This document shows, piece by piece, positions 1 through 6,494 of a stretch of 7,950 nt of DNA (its first letter is position 1; each line of letters begins with the position of its first letter). The stretch lies in the NCBI GenBank assembly GCA_014305015.1, contig JACRUB010000132.1, positions 1-7,950 on the forward strand, written 5' to 3'. Under the pieces are notes generated by a model. That model was not told the DNA's origin. It did not search any database and saw only the letters and a list, made by a program, of their open reading frames with translations. The DNA comes from Vulcanimicrobiota bacterium. Its GTDB lineage: Bacteria; Vulcanimicrobiota; Vulcanimicrobiia; Vulcanimicrobiales; Vulcanimicrobiaceae. Made by a program: the position numbers and the translations under genes.

Positions 1-517
1 CTGCAAGGCCGTCTCGATTCCGGTCGAGACCGGCGGCGGCATTCGCAACAGTGAAATCGCGCAACGCCGCCTGGACGCGGGTGCCGCATCCATCATTCTC
101 GGCACGGTCTTAGTTGAAGACGAACGTGCTGCGCGCAACATCATCGGAAAGCTCGGCGAGAAGGTCATTGCCGGCATCGACTCGCGCGGCACGATGGTCG
201 CCGTCCGCGGTTGGCAAGAGAAGACCGTCGTCAATCGTGATGCTCTGATAAAGCGTGTTGCCATGTGGGGCGTAACGCGCGTTATTTCTACCGAAATCGG
301 CCGCGACGGTACCGGCAGCGGTTTCGACATCGAAGCACTCAAGGTCGTTGCACAGCTTGCAGATATCAAAGTTACCGCGAGCGGCGGCGCCCATACGGTT
401 CACGATATTGTCGCGCTCAAGGCCGCAATGCCGCAGAACGTTGACTCGTGTATCGTGGGTAGCGCGCTCTACAAAGAAACGATGGATCTCGCCGAGGCGA
501 TCAAAGCCGTCGCTTGA
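1..517 (+). CDS. hisA: HisA, phosphoribosylformimino-AICAR isomerase (5'-truncated)
   Basis: HisA catalyses the Amadori isomerisation of ProFAR to PRFAR in cytoplasmic histidine biosynthesis. The start lies upstream of the window; the reading frame begins at base 2 and gives about 171 residues, roughly the last 70% of a usual 240-residue protein. Visible (beta/alpha)8-barrel signatures, in order, are IPVETGGGIRN (phosphate-binding loop), GAASIILGTVLVED, AGIDSRGTMVAVRGW, STEIGRDGTGSG, ASGGAHT and CIVGSALYKE. By family knowledge, the Asp of AGIDSRG (codon 179-181) is the catalytic acid/base and the Thr of STEIGRDGT (codon 290-292) is the conserved active-site threonine; both are present. HisF is the sister family, but the RDGT and GGGIRN pattern and the terminal VGSALY fit HisA. 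No hisF follows; the next gene is convergent and overlaps the last 17 bp, so hisA ends its transcription unit here. Confidence 0.93.
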   Translation, partial: CKAVSIPVETGGGIRNSEIAQRRLDAGAASIILGTVLVEDERAARNIIGKLGEKVIAGIDSRGTMVAVRGWQEKTVVNRDALIKRVAMWGVTRVISTEIGRDGTGSGFDIEALKVVAQLADIKVTASGGAHTVHDIVALKAAMPQNVDSCIVGSALYKETMDLAEAIKAVA

Positions 518-986
518 AGGGCAGTTCCATTTCGTTCGTCGGGATGAAGCCCATCTTCTGATAGATCGGGCGTCCGAAGGGTGATGCGTGCAACAGAATG
601 CGTCCGACACCGATCTCCTTGAGGAAGTCGACGCATTGGGTCGTCAGCACAGTCGCGATGCCGCGCTTTTGCATGTGGGGTTTGACGCTTACGCCGAAGA
701 TGTAGCCGTTGCGCACTCCACTGATTTCAAATGGATATCCATCGCGCACGAGCGCACCCGCGCACCCAACAATCCCACCCGAATCTTCTACGACGAAGTA
801 GCGGTATTCGCCGCTCGGAATGCGTCCCGTTCCGTAGCGAACGAAGCGCTCGCGCCAATCGGCCACAAAGTCCGACTCCCGGTATTTTCCAACGGCTTCG
901 AACATCTCCAACCACAACTGGGCACAGGCGGGTAAGTCGGCGGCCGTGGCAATCCGGTAGGTAAGTTTTGTCTCGATTGTTTCCAT
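501..986 (-). CDS. GNAT-family N-acetyltransferase
   Basis: Cytoplasmic acetyl-CoA-dependent acetyltransferase of the GCN5-related fold, substrate unknown. With the ATG at 986 it has 161 residues, normal for a single-domain GNAT. Residues 10-30 (YRIATAADLPACAQLWLEMF) form the typical first strand and helix. Motif A is at 95-115 with the acetyl-CoA pyrophosphate-binding loop QKRGIA (106-111). Motif B follows at about 130-147 with LHASPFGRPIYQKMGF, a common GNAT ending. The start is uncertain: the frame stays open to a TTG at 1004 and a GTG at 992, and the GGAG before the ATG directly abuts it, with no normal spacer. A 26-bp palindrome covers this start. The stop overlaps hisA on the other strand. 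It lies 39 bp after alr on the same strand, so read-through is possible. The fold assignment is firm; the substrate cannot be inferred. Confidence 0.88.
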   Translation of the reverse strand: METIETKLTYRIATAADLPACAQLWLEMFEAVGKYRESDFVADWRERFVRYGTGRIPSGEYRYFVVEDSGGIVGCAGALVRDGYPFEISGVRNGYIFGVSVKPHMQKRGIATVLTTQCVDFLKEIGVGRILLHASPFGRPIYQKMGFIPTNEMELPFKRRL

Positions 987-1011
987 CTCCACTTGTTGTA
1001 ACAAATGGAGA
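986..1011 (-). promoter_or_regulatory. 26-bp palindrome over the GNAT start: operator or RBS hairpin
   Basis: On the + strand the left arm is TCTCCAcTTGTT (986-997), then GT, then AACAAaTGGAGA (1000-1011). Eleven of 12 arm positions match. On the minus-strand RNA the single mismatch becomes a G-U wobble, so the transcript could form an 11-bp stem with a 4-nt loop that pairs the GGAG and the A of the start codon. No T-tract follows on the minus strand, so it is not a normal terminator of alr. A -10-like TATTGT (1011-1016, minus strand) would start transcription inside the palindrome, in which case it would be a repressor operator on a near-leaderless mRNA. The sequence is clear; the function is inferred. 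Confidence 0.6.
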
Positions 1012-1025
1012 CAATAGGGACTCTC

Positions 1026-2150
1026 TTAGGCGTACGTGCGCGGGATTTCCGCCGGCAGACGGGTGACGATCTCATAGTTGATCGTCTGCGCCCAGGTAGC
1101 CCAATCGTCCGCCGTGACGCTCGCGTCGCCGTCTTTGCCGATGAGCGTCACCCGGTCTAGGGTCGCCGCTTCGGGTTCGTTCGTGAGATCGATCATGGTC
1201 ATATTCATGCAGACACGCCCAACGATTGGGCACCGCGTGCCGCGCACTAAAAATGCGCCGTTGTTCGAGAATAATCGCGGAATGCCGTCGGCATAGCCGA
1301 GCGGTAAAATGCCGATGCGCATCGCTTGCGGAGCGTGAAACGTGGTGCCGTAACCGATTGCATCACCGGATGCAAGGTGTCGTACTGCTACGAGCGCCGT
1401 CTCGTAACGCAAAGCCGGTTCGAGGACGAGCGCAGTTTGCATTGCTTGCTGCGTACCGGGCGAGGGCCACAACCCGTAGAGCGCAATTCCCGAGCGCACC
1501 ATGTCTAGTCGCGTCTGCGGCCAGAGCATCGCGGCTGCTGAAGCGGCGATATGCAGGACCGGCTTGGTGTTTTGATTTTGCAATTGTTCTTGGACGGGTG
1601 CGAGAGCCGCTTCAAACGTTGCGAGCTGTGCAAGCGTGAAGGGGGAGTCCATTTCTTCGGCCGCTGAGAGATGCGAGAAAACACCCTCAATCTTCAGTTC
1701 GCCCATACGCAAATAATCTTCGATCGCATCGGCCGCTTCTTGCGGCGCGAGACCCAAGCGGTTGAGTCCGGTGTTGATCTTTACGTGGACGGGAAATGCG
1801 GTGTTGCGGCGGCGTGCCGTGCTTGCAACGCGCAACGCGTACATGCCCGTATCCCAAAGTGCAATCGCGGCTTTGGTTGCGAGCGCTTCGTCGAGAGAAT
1901 CGGGCTTGACCGGACCCATGATCAAGAGCGGTTTTGTAATGCCGCCCTTGCGCAGCGCGACGGCTTCCTCGAGATTGTAAACGCACAGCATCGCCGCAAA
2001 CGGCTCGATGGCTAAACTCGTTTCGAGCAAGCCGTGTCCGTATGCGTTGGATTTGACCGCAAATGCAATGCGCGCGGGCGCTACCAAATCGCGAAGACGC
2101 TGCGCGTTGGTGCGCAACGCTTCAAGCGAGACCGTGATGCTTGCGTACAA
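1026..2150 (-). CDS. alr: Alanine racemase
   Basis: PLP-dependent interconversion of L- and D-alanine in the cytoplasm, supplying D-Ala for peptidoglycan. The TTG start at 2150 gives 374 residues, the usual family length, with SLEALRTNAQRLR in its proper place and a CAGG seven bases upstream. The frame stays open further upstream, but that part overlaps another gene out of frame. Visible features are PLP lysine K33 in AVKSNAYGHG; INTGLNRLG (125-133); FSHLS (158-162); R219 in MVRSGIALYG, which faces the pyridine nitrogen in the Geobacillus enzyme; catalytic Tyr267 in DAIGYGTTF; LPLGYADGIPR (282-292); and NYEIVTRL (358-365) with the entryway tyrosine. Oddities: the usual HxxNS reads HIAAS (Ala203), and the usual CMD reads CMN (Asn316). 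The stop of the upstream membrane gene is 14 bp away, so the two are probably co-transcribed. Confidence 0.93.
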   Translation of the reverse strand: MYASITVSLEALRTNAQRLRDLVAPARIAFAVKSNAYGHGLLETSLAIEPFAAMLCVYNLEEAVALRKGGITKPLLIMGPVKPDSLDEALATKAAIALWDTGMYALRVASTARRRNTAFPVHVKINTGLNRLGLAPQEAADAIEDYLRMGELKIEGVFSHLSAAEEMDSPFTLAQLATFEAALAPVQEQLQNQNTKPVLHIAASAAAMLWPQTRLDMVRSGIALYGLWPSPGTQQAMQTALVLEPALRYETALVAVRHLASGDAIGYGTTFHAPQAMRIGILPLGYADGIPRLFSNNGAFLVRGTRCPIVGRVCMNMTMIDLTNEPEAATLDRVTLIGKDGDASVTADDWATWAQTINYEIVTRLPAEIPRTYA

Positions 2151-2164
2151 TGAGTGGCCTGTAA

Positions 2165-2635
2165 CTAAGTTCGCATCGCGCGCGACACGTAGAGCGAAAC
2201 CGGAAGTCCAAAGAAGATGCAGTGCGCAATCAGCGCGGTGAGCGCGCTTTGCACGGTTGGCGAGGGAAACGATTTGGCAACCATTAGCACGATATCCATG
2301 ATGATCATGACAATGACGCCGTACACGAGTCCGCTGATGTACGGATGATTTGAGATGCCCGGGCGCGTATGCGCGACGTACGAGAATGCGATCCCCCATG
2401 CGATGCTCGTGCACAAGTGCATGAACAGCCCAAGCCACGCGCTATTTGGATTGGTAAATGCGTTTGGGCCGATTGCGGTGGAAGCGACGAATTGCCAAAG
2501 GCCTAAGATGGAGCCGTGCGCCGGCAGGATTTGCGCTACATACAGAAATGCGTCGATAAGGATGCCGCCGATGATTCCGGCGATTATACCCCGCGCGATA
2601 ATCGCGCGCCAGTCGAGCGTTTTCACAATGGCCAT
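2165..2635 (-). CDS. Small four-helix integral membrane protein, function unknown
   Basis: A 156-residue hydrophobic protein that I do not recognise. Four membrane segments are visible at about residues 11-36 (RAIIARGIIAGIIGGILIDA), 65-88, 99-121 (ending MIIMDIVLMVA) and 128-151. A Gly-rich first helix and small loops resemble the general class of DUF1440/YagU-like inner-membrane proteins, but that is only a loose impression. No catalytic motif stands out; His73 and His138 and the helix-embedded Asp28 and Asp114 are the polar residues inside or next to membrane segments. It lies 33 bp after the secreted copper-amine-oxidase-N protein and 14 bp before alr, all on the same strand, suggesting an operon. 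No good Shine-Dalgarno precedes the ATG at 2635; the GTG at codon 4 is an alternative start. Confidence 0.75.
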   Translation of the reverse strand: MAIVKTLDWRAIIARGIIAGIIGGILIDAFLYVAQILPAHGSILGLWQFVASTAIGPNAFTNPNSAWLGLFMHLCTSIAWGIAFSYVAHTRPGISNHPYISGLVYGVIVMIIMDIVLMVAKSFPSPTVQSALTALIAHCIFFGLPVSLYVSRAMRT

Positions 2636-2668
2636 GGCCGCGCCATTTCGACTACGGCTCGGGCTTGC

Positions 2669-3631
2669 CTACATGGGTGGCGTGGCCTTTGGTATGGGTG
2701 GCATGGGTTTGGAAGTCACCACGCCTTGCGGCATGCGAAAGACCGGCTCCGTTACGCGCGACGGTATGACAAAAGGCGTCGGCGAAGGCGTTGGAACCGG
2801 GGTCGGCGTGGCGGTTGGCCGCGGCGTCGGCGTCGACGTTTCCAAAAATGCTAATGGAAACGGAAGCATCACGGCTTGACGTGCGCCGAGCGGTCCGATG
2901 AAGTATGCCGTCGCCGAGCATGAGTGTCCGGCAAGACGGTTCGGGACTCTGAGATCGACGAAATACATGGTCGTTCCGCGCGGATGGATGAACTGCACGC
3001 GCTCGTAGTTGCAGAGCTGTAAGTAGGCTGTTCCGCTGGGCGGAGCGTCGAGCACAAAATGCAGTGGATCGCCGGGGTAGTACGTGCGCTGGTTGCTCGG
3101 AACATAAAAATTGAGCGACTGAATAAAATTTGGCGGCGCATTCGGATCCGGCGTCGCATACGCGATCGGTGGCGGAGAGAAGGTCGCGGTTGCGACTGGC
3201 GGCGCGTCGGTCGCAACGATGCGGGGCACTTGCGTGAGCTTCATATTTGCGCGTGTATCGGTGATGAAAACGATGCGGTCGGTCGAGTCGTAGGAAACTT
3301 TTGCGCCGAGGGACTCCGAAATGTACCGGACTGGAACGAAAAGATGATCGGCCACCACGATGCTGTTGTGCGTGCCGACCTTGATGAAGACGCGATCGCC
3401 TCCGCGCTGCGCATGCACTTCATGCAGAGCTGCGTCGTATTTCACGTCTGCGTGCAGGGCGCTGAAGATCGCGCGGAACGGCAGAAGCACGCGTCCGTCG
3501 CGCATGATCGCGGGTGCGGCCAGCGGGTTTTCGTTGAGCGTCACTTGCACGGGCGGGGCGCCAAGCGTAGCCGTGCCCACTGCGATAAGAATAACTACCG
3601 TTAGAAAAGCTCGTCCCATGCTCGCAACCAT
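2669..3631 (-). CDS. Secreted copper-amine-oxidase-N domain protein with Pro/Thr tail
   Basis: A 320-residue exported protein. Residues 1-25 form a signal peptide with hydrophobic core FLTVVILIAVGTATLGA. Residues 28-127 carry the repeated copper amine oxidase N-terminal (stalk-like) pattern: DGRVLLPFRAIFSALHADVKYD (first 20: 45-64), then HLFVPVRYISESLGAKVSYD (96-115) and RIVFITD. In the wider family this module is a non-catalytic, often wall-associated domain common in Firmicutes and related phyla; it is not an oxidase. A Pro-rich linker (about 143-168) leads to a probable beta-rich domain (170-262) whose two cysteines, C207 and C238, could form a disulfide. The tail (265-287) is a TP/PTP repeat, followed by another Pro-rich end. 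It is the first gene of the leftward group with alr. ATG at 3619 (residue 5) is an alternative start; neither has a strong ribosome site. The exact role is unknown. Confidence 0.85.
   Translation of the reverse strand: MVASMGRAFLTVVILIAVGTATLGAPPVQVTLNENPLAAPAIMRDGRVLLPFRAIFSALHADVKYDAALHEVHAQRGGDRVFIKVGTHNSIVVADHLFVPVRYISESLGAKVSYDSTDRIVFITDTRANMKLTQVPRIVATDAPPVATATFSPPPIAYATPDPNAPPNFIQSLNFYVPSNQRTYYPGDPLHFVLDAPPSGTAYLQLCNYERVQFIHPRGTTMYFVDLRVPNRLAGHSCSATAYFIGPLGARQAVMLPFPLAFLETSTPTPRPTATPTPVPTPSPTPFVIPSRVTEPVFRMPQGVVTSKPMPPIPKATPPM
2775..2840 (-). repeat. Hexanucleotide-periodic tract coding Thr-Pro repeats
   Basis: This 66-bp stretch has a 6-bp rhythm on the + strand (GGCGTC, GGCGAA, GGCGTT, GGCGTC and variants) and encodes the TPTPRPTATPTPVP-type tail of the secreted protein. 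Units are diverged, not identical, so it is a degenerate coding repeat. Changes in unit number would keep frame. Confidence 0.6.
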
Positions 3632-3689
3632 AGCGTAGTAACGGCGGCAAATGCGTTTTTGTCCTGCTCGAAAGGCCCTTGGTTGCCTG

Positions 3690-3718
3690 ATTTTAGGGCT
3701 ATTCTAATGGCTTGCTAA
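3690..3718 (-). promoter_or_regulatory. Candidate sigma70-type promoter for the alr-containing group
   Basis: Read on the minus strand, TTAGCA (3713-3718, four of six consensus bases) is followed by a 17-bp spacer and TAAAAT (3690-3695, five of six). The predicted start near 3683 would leave a leader of about 50 bases before the ATG at 3631. The surrounding 3632-3731 interval is divergent and must also serve the rightward gene at 3732. For that gene I see only weak candidates on the + strand (TTGGTT at 3679-3684, 15-bp spacer, TATTCT at 3700-3705). Confidence 0.45.
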
Positions 3719-3731
3719 GGTCTTCCTCAGG

Positions 3732-4043
3732 ATGGGGTTCTATCATCGGTCTATGATGCGCAGAGAGCGTTCTTTTCGAGCGGACGATACTGTCATTTGG
3801 GTTAGCAGTACGCTGCTTTCGGTTGTCCTGGGCTCAGGCGCCGCTTATACGGCGTCCATAGCTATTGCGGGGGCCACCGGCGCCGGCGGTGCTTTTAAGG
3901 AAGTGCTCGCGCTTATTGCTGCAGGCATTGCGCTCATTGTCCTCGCGCTGCACGGGCGGTTGGTGAAGTTCTTCCTGTTTTCTTTAGCCGCCGTCTTTTT
4001 TATCGCGCTGGCCATCGCCACGCATGGGTTTACGACGCTCTAG
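3732..4043 (+). CDS. Small three-helix membrane protein, function unknown
   Basis: A 103-residue protein that I do not recognise. A basic N-terminus (HRSMMRRERSFR) is followed by three hydrophobic segments at about 21-46, 57-74 and 78-97. The first contains a Gly/Ala-rich run (LGSGAAYTASIAIAGATGAG) and the second and third are separated by a short HGRLVK loop, so the ends probably lie on opposite sides of the membrane. AAGG eleven bases before the ATG at 3732 supports this start; ATG codons at 3753 and 3756 are alternatives without a clear ribosome site. The next gene begins 15 bp after its stop, so the two are probably co-transcribed. Confidence 0.6.
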   Translation: MGFYHRSMMRRERSFRADDTVIWVSSTLLSVVLGSGAAYTASIAIAGATGAGGAFKEVLALIAAGIALIVLALHGRLVKFFLFSLAAVFFIALAIATHGFTTL

Positions 4044-4058
4044 CTAAACCTTCGCGCT

Positions 4059-4601
4059 ATGAAAATTTTGGCTGCTCTCACCTGGGGCGCGCTTTTACTC
4101 GCGTCGACTTTTGCATTGGCATACGCGTTGCCGGGCGACCGGTTCTCCGACGCGAAGGCAGCGGCCCGGGCTAAAGGGTTTGCGATCCGCTGCCCGATTT
4201 CAGAAATGAGCGGCGCTCCGTTTTGCACCGCCACGGGTAAGGTTGCCGGGCGCAAGTTCTTTTACAATTTTAGCGATGACGCCGGGCATGTCAACTATGA
4301 GGAGTCGCTGACCTACGATGCGCCTGGTTTTTCATTCTTGTCACAGCCGGATCCACGGATCCGCGTCCTGCTTTCCGCCGTTTTCAGCGATGCTGTTGCC
4401 CAAGACTTCGCGTCAGCAAAGCTAGCGGCCAAGGTTCCCGTCTACCAGAGCAAGGCGCACGCCGCGTTCCTTCGCGGGAAACGCTTCGGCTACGCGACCG
4501 GCGGAAACGGCGCGAACGGTGTGACGTTGTTCCGCGCAAGCGATCTCGCGCAGGAGATTGCCACTGCCAGGAAGTGTGCGACCATGGAGTGCGGCGACTA
4601 A
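4059..4601 (+). CDS. Secreted four-cysteine protein, function unknown
   Basis: A 180-residue protein with a clear signal peptide (MKILAALTWGALLLASTFAL, then AYA, cleavage near residue 23). The mature part is soluble and mixed polar. It has four cysteines: C45 and C56 close together near the start, C173 and C178 close together at the end. This pattern would suit two disulfides in an extracytoplasmic protein. I recognise no domain. Residues 29-45 (FSDAKAAARAKGFAIRC) and 120-137 look helical; 60-90 looks like beta strands. It follows the small membrane protein by 15 bp without an obvious Shine-Dalgarno of its own. Its TAA interlocks with the TAG of the convergent exporter gene in the 4-bp string CTAA (4598-4601), leaving no room for a terminator between them. 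Confidence 0.7.
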   Translation: MKILAALTWGALLLASTFALAYALPGDRFSDAKAAARAKGFAIRCPISEMSGAPFCTATGKVAGRKFFYNFSDDAGHVNYEESLTYDAPGFSFLSQPDPRIRVLLSAVFSDAVAQDFASAKLAAKVPVYQSKAHAAFLRGKRFGYATGGNGANGVTLFRASDLAQEIATARKCATMECGD

Positions 4602-6037
4602 GCGGCTACATAGTCCTCCGTTTGTGCTTCATTTGAGAAATCGATCGGTGTGAGAACTGTGGCGGCGACGATGGTGGCAAGAATCATGAATGCTGCCGCC
4701 ACCCAAAATGCAAAATGATAACCGGCACTGAGCGCGGCGACGGTTTTAGCGCCTGCGGCAAGTGCTCCGTGTGTGCGGGCGGCAGCGGATGTTGCCAAAA
4801 TTGCTAGGCCGAACGCGCCGCCGACCTGGGCGCTGGTTTGAATGACGCCCGAAATCAATCCGGAGTTCTGCGGCGTCGCATCGGACATACCAAACATCAT
4901 GAGCGGCGGGAACGAGACGCCCATACCGATGCCCATCAGCAACATCGGTGGCATGAGCCGGGTGACGTAGGCTGCATCAAGAGGCGTGATTGCGAAGATC
5001 AAAAGCCCTGCCGCTGCCAGCGCGCACCCGGTGACAACCACGGGCAATGCGCCGAAGCGGGCACAGAGTTGCGCCGACCAACCCAGCGAAAAAGCGCCGA
5101 TCGAAAGGGTAATCGGCAAGAACGCAAGGCCGGTGGCGACCGGCCCGTAGCCCATTGCGCGGCGCAGATAGAGCGAATCGAGAAAGAAGAATCCGAAGAG
5201 CCCAGCGACGATGAGCACTTCGAGGACGTTGCTGCCGCTCACATTTCGCGACTTAAAGACGGAGAGATCGACGAGCGGCTTGCTCGCCGTCAGCTGGCGG
5301 GCGATGAACGCAATGAACAGCACAACGGCGGTCGCGCCGAACACTAGCGTGTGCATTGAGGTGAGTCCGAAGTTCGGAACTTCGACCACCGTGTAGACCG
5401 CAAGCATAAGACACGCGGTAATGAGCACCGCACCCAGCAAATCGGCCCCATCTTGTAAGCCTATGCCTTTTTTGGTATCCAAGTATTTGCGCGCCACGAA
5501 GAACGTTGCGATGCCGATCGGCACATTGATGAGAAAGACCCAGTGCCAATTCAAAAATTGCGTTATCGTGCCGCCGATCAGCAGGCCGACCGAGCCGCCC
5601 GCGGATGCGGTGAAACTAAAGATTCCCATCGCCCGTGCGCGCTCCGCGGGTTGCGTGAACATAGTCACGATCATGGCCAGAATAACCGACGACGCCAGCG
5701 CGCCGCCGATCCCTTGCAGGAAGCGCGCCGCGATCAGCACCGGCTGGCTCCACGCAACACCGCAGAGAATCGACGCAACGGTGAATGCAACCAGGCCAAC
5801 TATGAAGACGCGTTTTGCGCCGATCAAATCGCCGAGTCGCCCAGCAAGCAGCAGCAACCCGCCGAACGCAATCATATAGGCGTTGACGACCCACGCCAGA
5901 TTCGCTTGCGAAAAGCCGAGGTCGCTCTGAATTGATGGGAGCGCAACGTTGACGACCGTGCCATCGAGCACGATCATCAACATTCCGGTACAGAGCACGA
6001 TGAGCGAGATCCATCGTGCGTCGCGCGGTTTAGACAC
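4598..6037 (-). CDS. MFS drug exporter, DHA2 (EmrB/QacA) family
   Basis: A 479-residue inner-membrane transporter, the size of 14-helix DHA2 drug:proton antiporters. Motifs: LDGTVVNVALPSI (24-36, DHA2 motif D1 with its membrane aspartate), GRLGDLIGAKRV (66-77, loop 2-3 motif A), RFLQGIGGA (105-113, motif B with Arg105) and the motif C region at 147-156, reading GGSVGLLIGG. Motif C usually contains a Gly-Pro; here the Pro is Leu152. The 14 segments are readable as alternating hydrophobic blocks, with the extra central pair at about 199-220 and 229-247. The start is GTG at 6037, preceded by AAAGGA with a 7-base spacer, and overlaps the SRPBCC gene by 8 bp, so translation is probably coupled. 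It is the last gene of the ArsR-controlled operon. The substrate is unknown; multidrug or antibiotic-like compounds are usual for the family. Confidence 0.92.
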   Translation of the reverse strand: MSKPRDARWISLIVLCTGMLMIVLDGTVVNVALPSIQSDLGFSQANLAWVVNAYMIAFGGLLLLAGRLGDLIGAKRVFIVGLVAFTVASILCGVAWSQPVLIAARFLQGIGGALASSVILAMIVTMFTQPAERARAMGIFSFTASAGGSVGLLIGGTITQFLNWHWVFLINVPIGIATFFVARKYLDTKKGIGLQDGADLLGAVLITACLMLAVYTVVEVPNFGLTSMHTLVFGATAVVLFIAFIARQLTASKPLVDLSVFKSRNVSGSNVLEVLIVAGLFGFFFLDSLYLRRAMGYGPVATGLAFLPITLSIGAFSLGWSAQLCARFGALPVVVTGCALAAAGLLIFAITPLDAAYVTRLMPPMLLMGIGMGVSFPPLMMFGMSDATPQNSGLISGVIQTSAQVGGAFGLAILATSAAARTHGALAAGAKTVAALSAGYHFAFWVAAAFMILATIVAATVLTPIDFSNEAQTEDYVAA

Positions 6038-6494
6038 CCACTGTTCCTTTTAAGAAGCCTTCGAGGTTCTTGGTAAGCATTTCACGCGTGCCATGTTCGC
6101 GGTCTTTGGGTTGATCGAGACCGTCGAGAAATGCGCCCTGTTCCGTATAGGTAAGACGCGTTCCGTTGCCCTCGGGATGCAGTTCCGTTGTTGCGACGGA
6201 GACGGAGATGAGCGCGTCGTCCATCCACATGTTGTAGGTGGCGACGATGCGGTTATTGGTGATGATGTCTTGGTAGAGGGCTTCATATTTGTAGACGGGG
6301 CCACCCATGCCGCCGCTGGTCGTCTCGCGTCCACCGACGCGGAAATCGAGTTTGAGGTTGGAATTCGCGCCGTCATCGTCGGCGCCGAACCACTGGCCCT
6401 TCGCCTCGGCGGTGGCAAACGCCGCAAAAACTTTGCCCGGCGGTGCGTCGTAGGTGTGCTCGATGGTGAAGGTCGCGTAGTTGACTGATCTCAT
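6030..6494 (-). CDS. AHSA1-type SRPBCC domain protein
   Basis: A 154-residue cytoplasmic protein of the START/Bet v1-like fold, AHSA1 (activator of Hsp90 ATPase homologue 1-like) subfamily. The family pattern is clear: FTIEHTYDAPPGKVFAAFAT (9-28), KGQWFGADD (32-40), LDFRVGG (49-55), YEALYQDI (70-77), NRIVATYNMW (81-90), LTYTEQGAFLDG (114-125) and a C-terminal helix EMLTKNLEGFLKG (138-150). Members form a hydrophobic pocket; a real Hsp90 role is not expected in bacteria. GGAGG with a 5-base spacer precedes the ATG at 6494, which overlaps the repressor stop as ATGA. The pairing of ArsR-type repressor with AHSA1 protein is widespread in bacteria. Ligand binding on behalf of the repressor or exporter is a plausible but unproven role here. 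Confidence 0.9.
   Translation of the reverse strand: MRSVNYATFTIEHTYDAPPGKVFAAFATAEAKGQWFGADDDGANSNLKLDFRVGGRETTSGGMGGPVYKYEALYQDIITNNRIVATYNMWMDDALISVSVATTELHPEGNGTRLTYTEQGAFLDGLDQPKDREHGTREMLTKNLEGFLKGTVGV

Noticed and set aside
986..1011. Intrinsic terminator for alr
   Set aside because: The stem is AT-rich and no T-run follows it on the minus strand; its overlap with the GNAT start fits an operator or RBS hairpin better.
2151..2438. N-terminal extension of about 96 residues on alanine racemase
   Set aside because: It is an open frame through the membrane-protein gene, is Arg/His-rich with no Alr similarity, and the TTG at 2150 gives the family length.
3677..3720. Inverted CCTT...GCC / GGC...AAGG arms flanking the divergent promoters
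   Set aside because: The arms match at only part of their length with uneven internal gaps, so a real operator cannot be claimed.
4348..4363. CGGATCC-AC-GGATCCG inverted repeat
   Set aside because: It lies inside the secreted-protein coding region and is too short to stand out from chance; no regulatory context.
4838..5347. 169-residue open frame on the + strand
   Set aside because: It is antisense to the exporter gene, with an extreme charged composition (many Arg, Glu, Gln, His) typical of reading hydrophobic codons backwards.
5368..5384. CGAAGTTC-G-GAACTTCG palindrome resembling a LexA or heat-shock box
   Set aside because: It sits mid-gene in the exporter, encodes ordinary residues (VPNFG region) and lacks the 4-base gap of the GAAC/GTTC SOS box.
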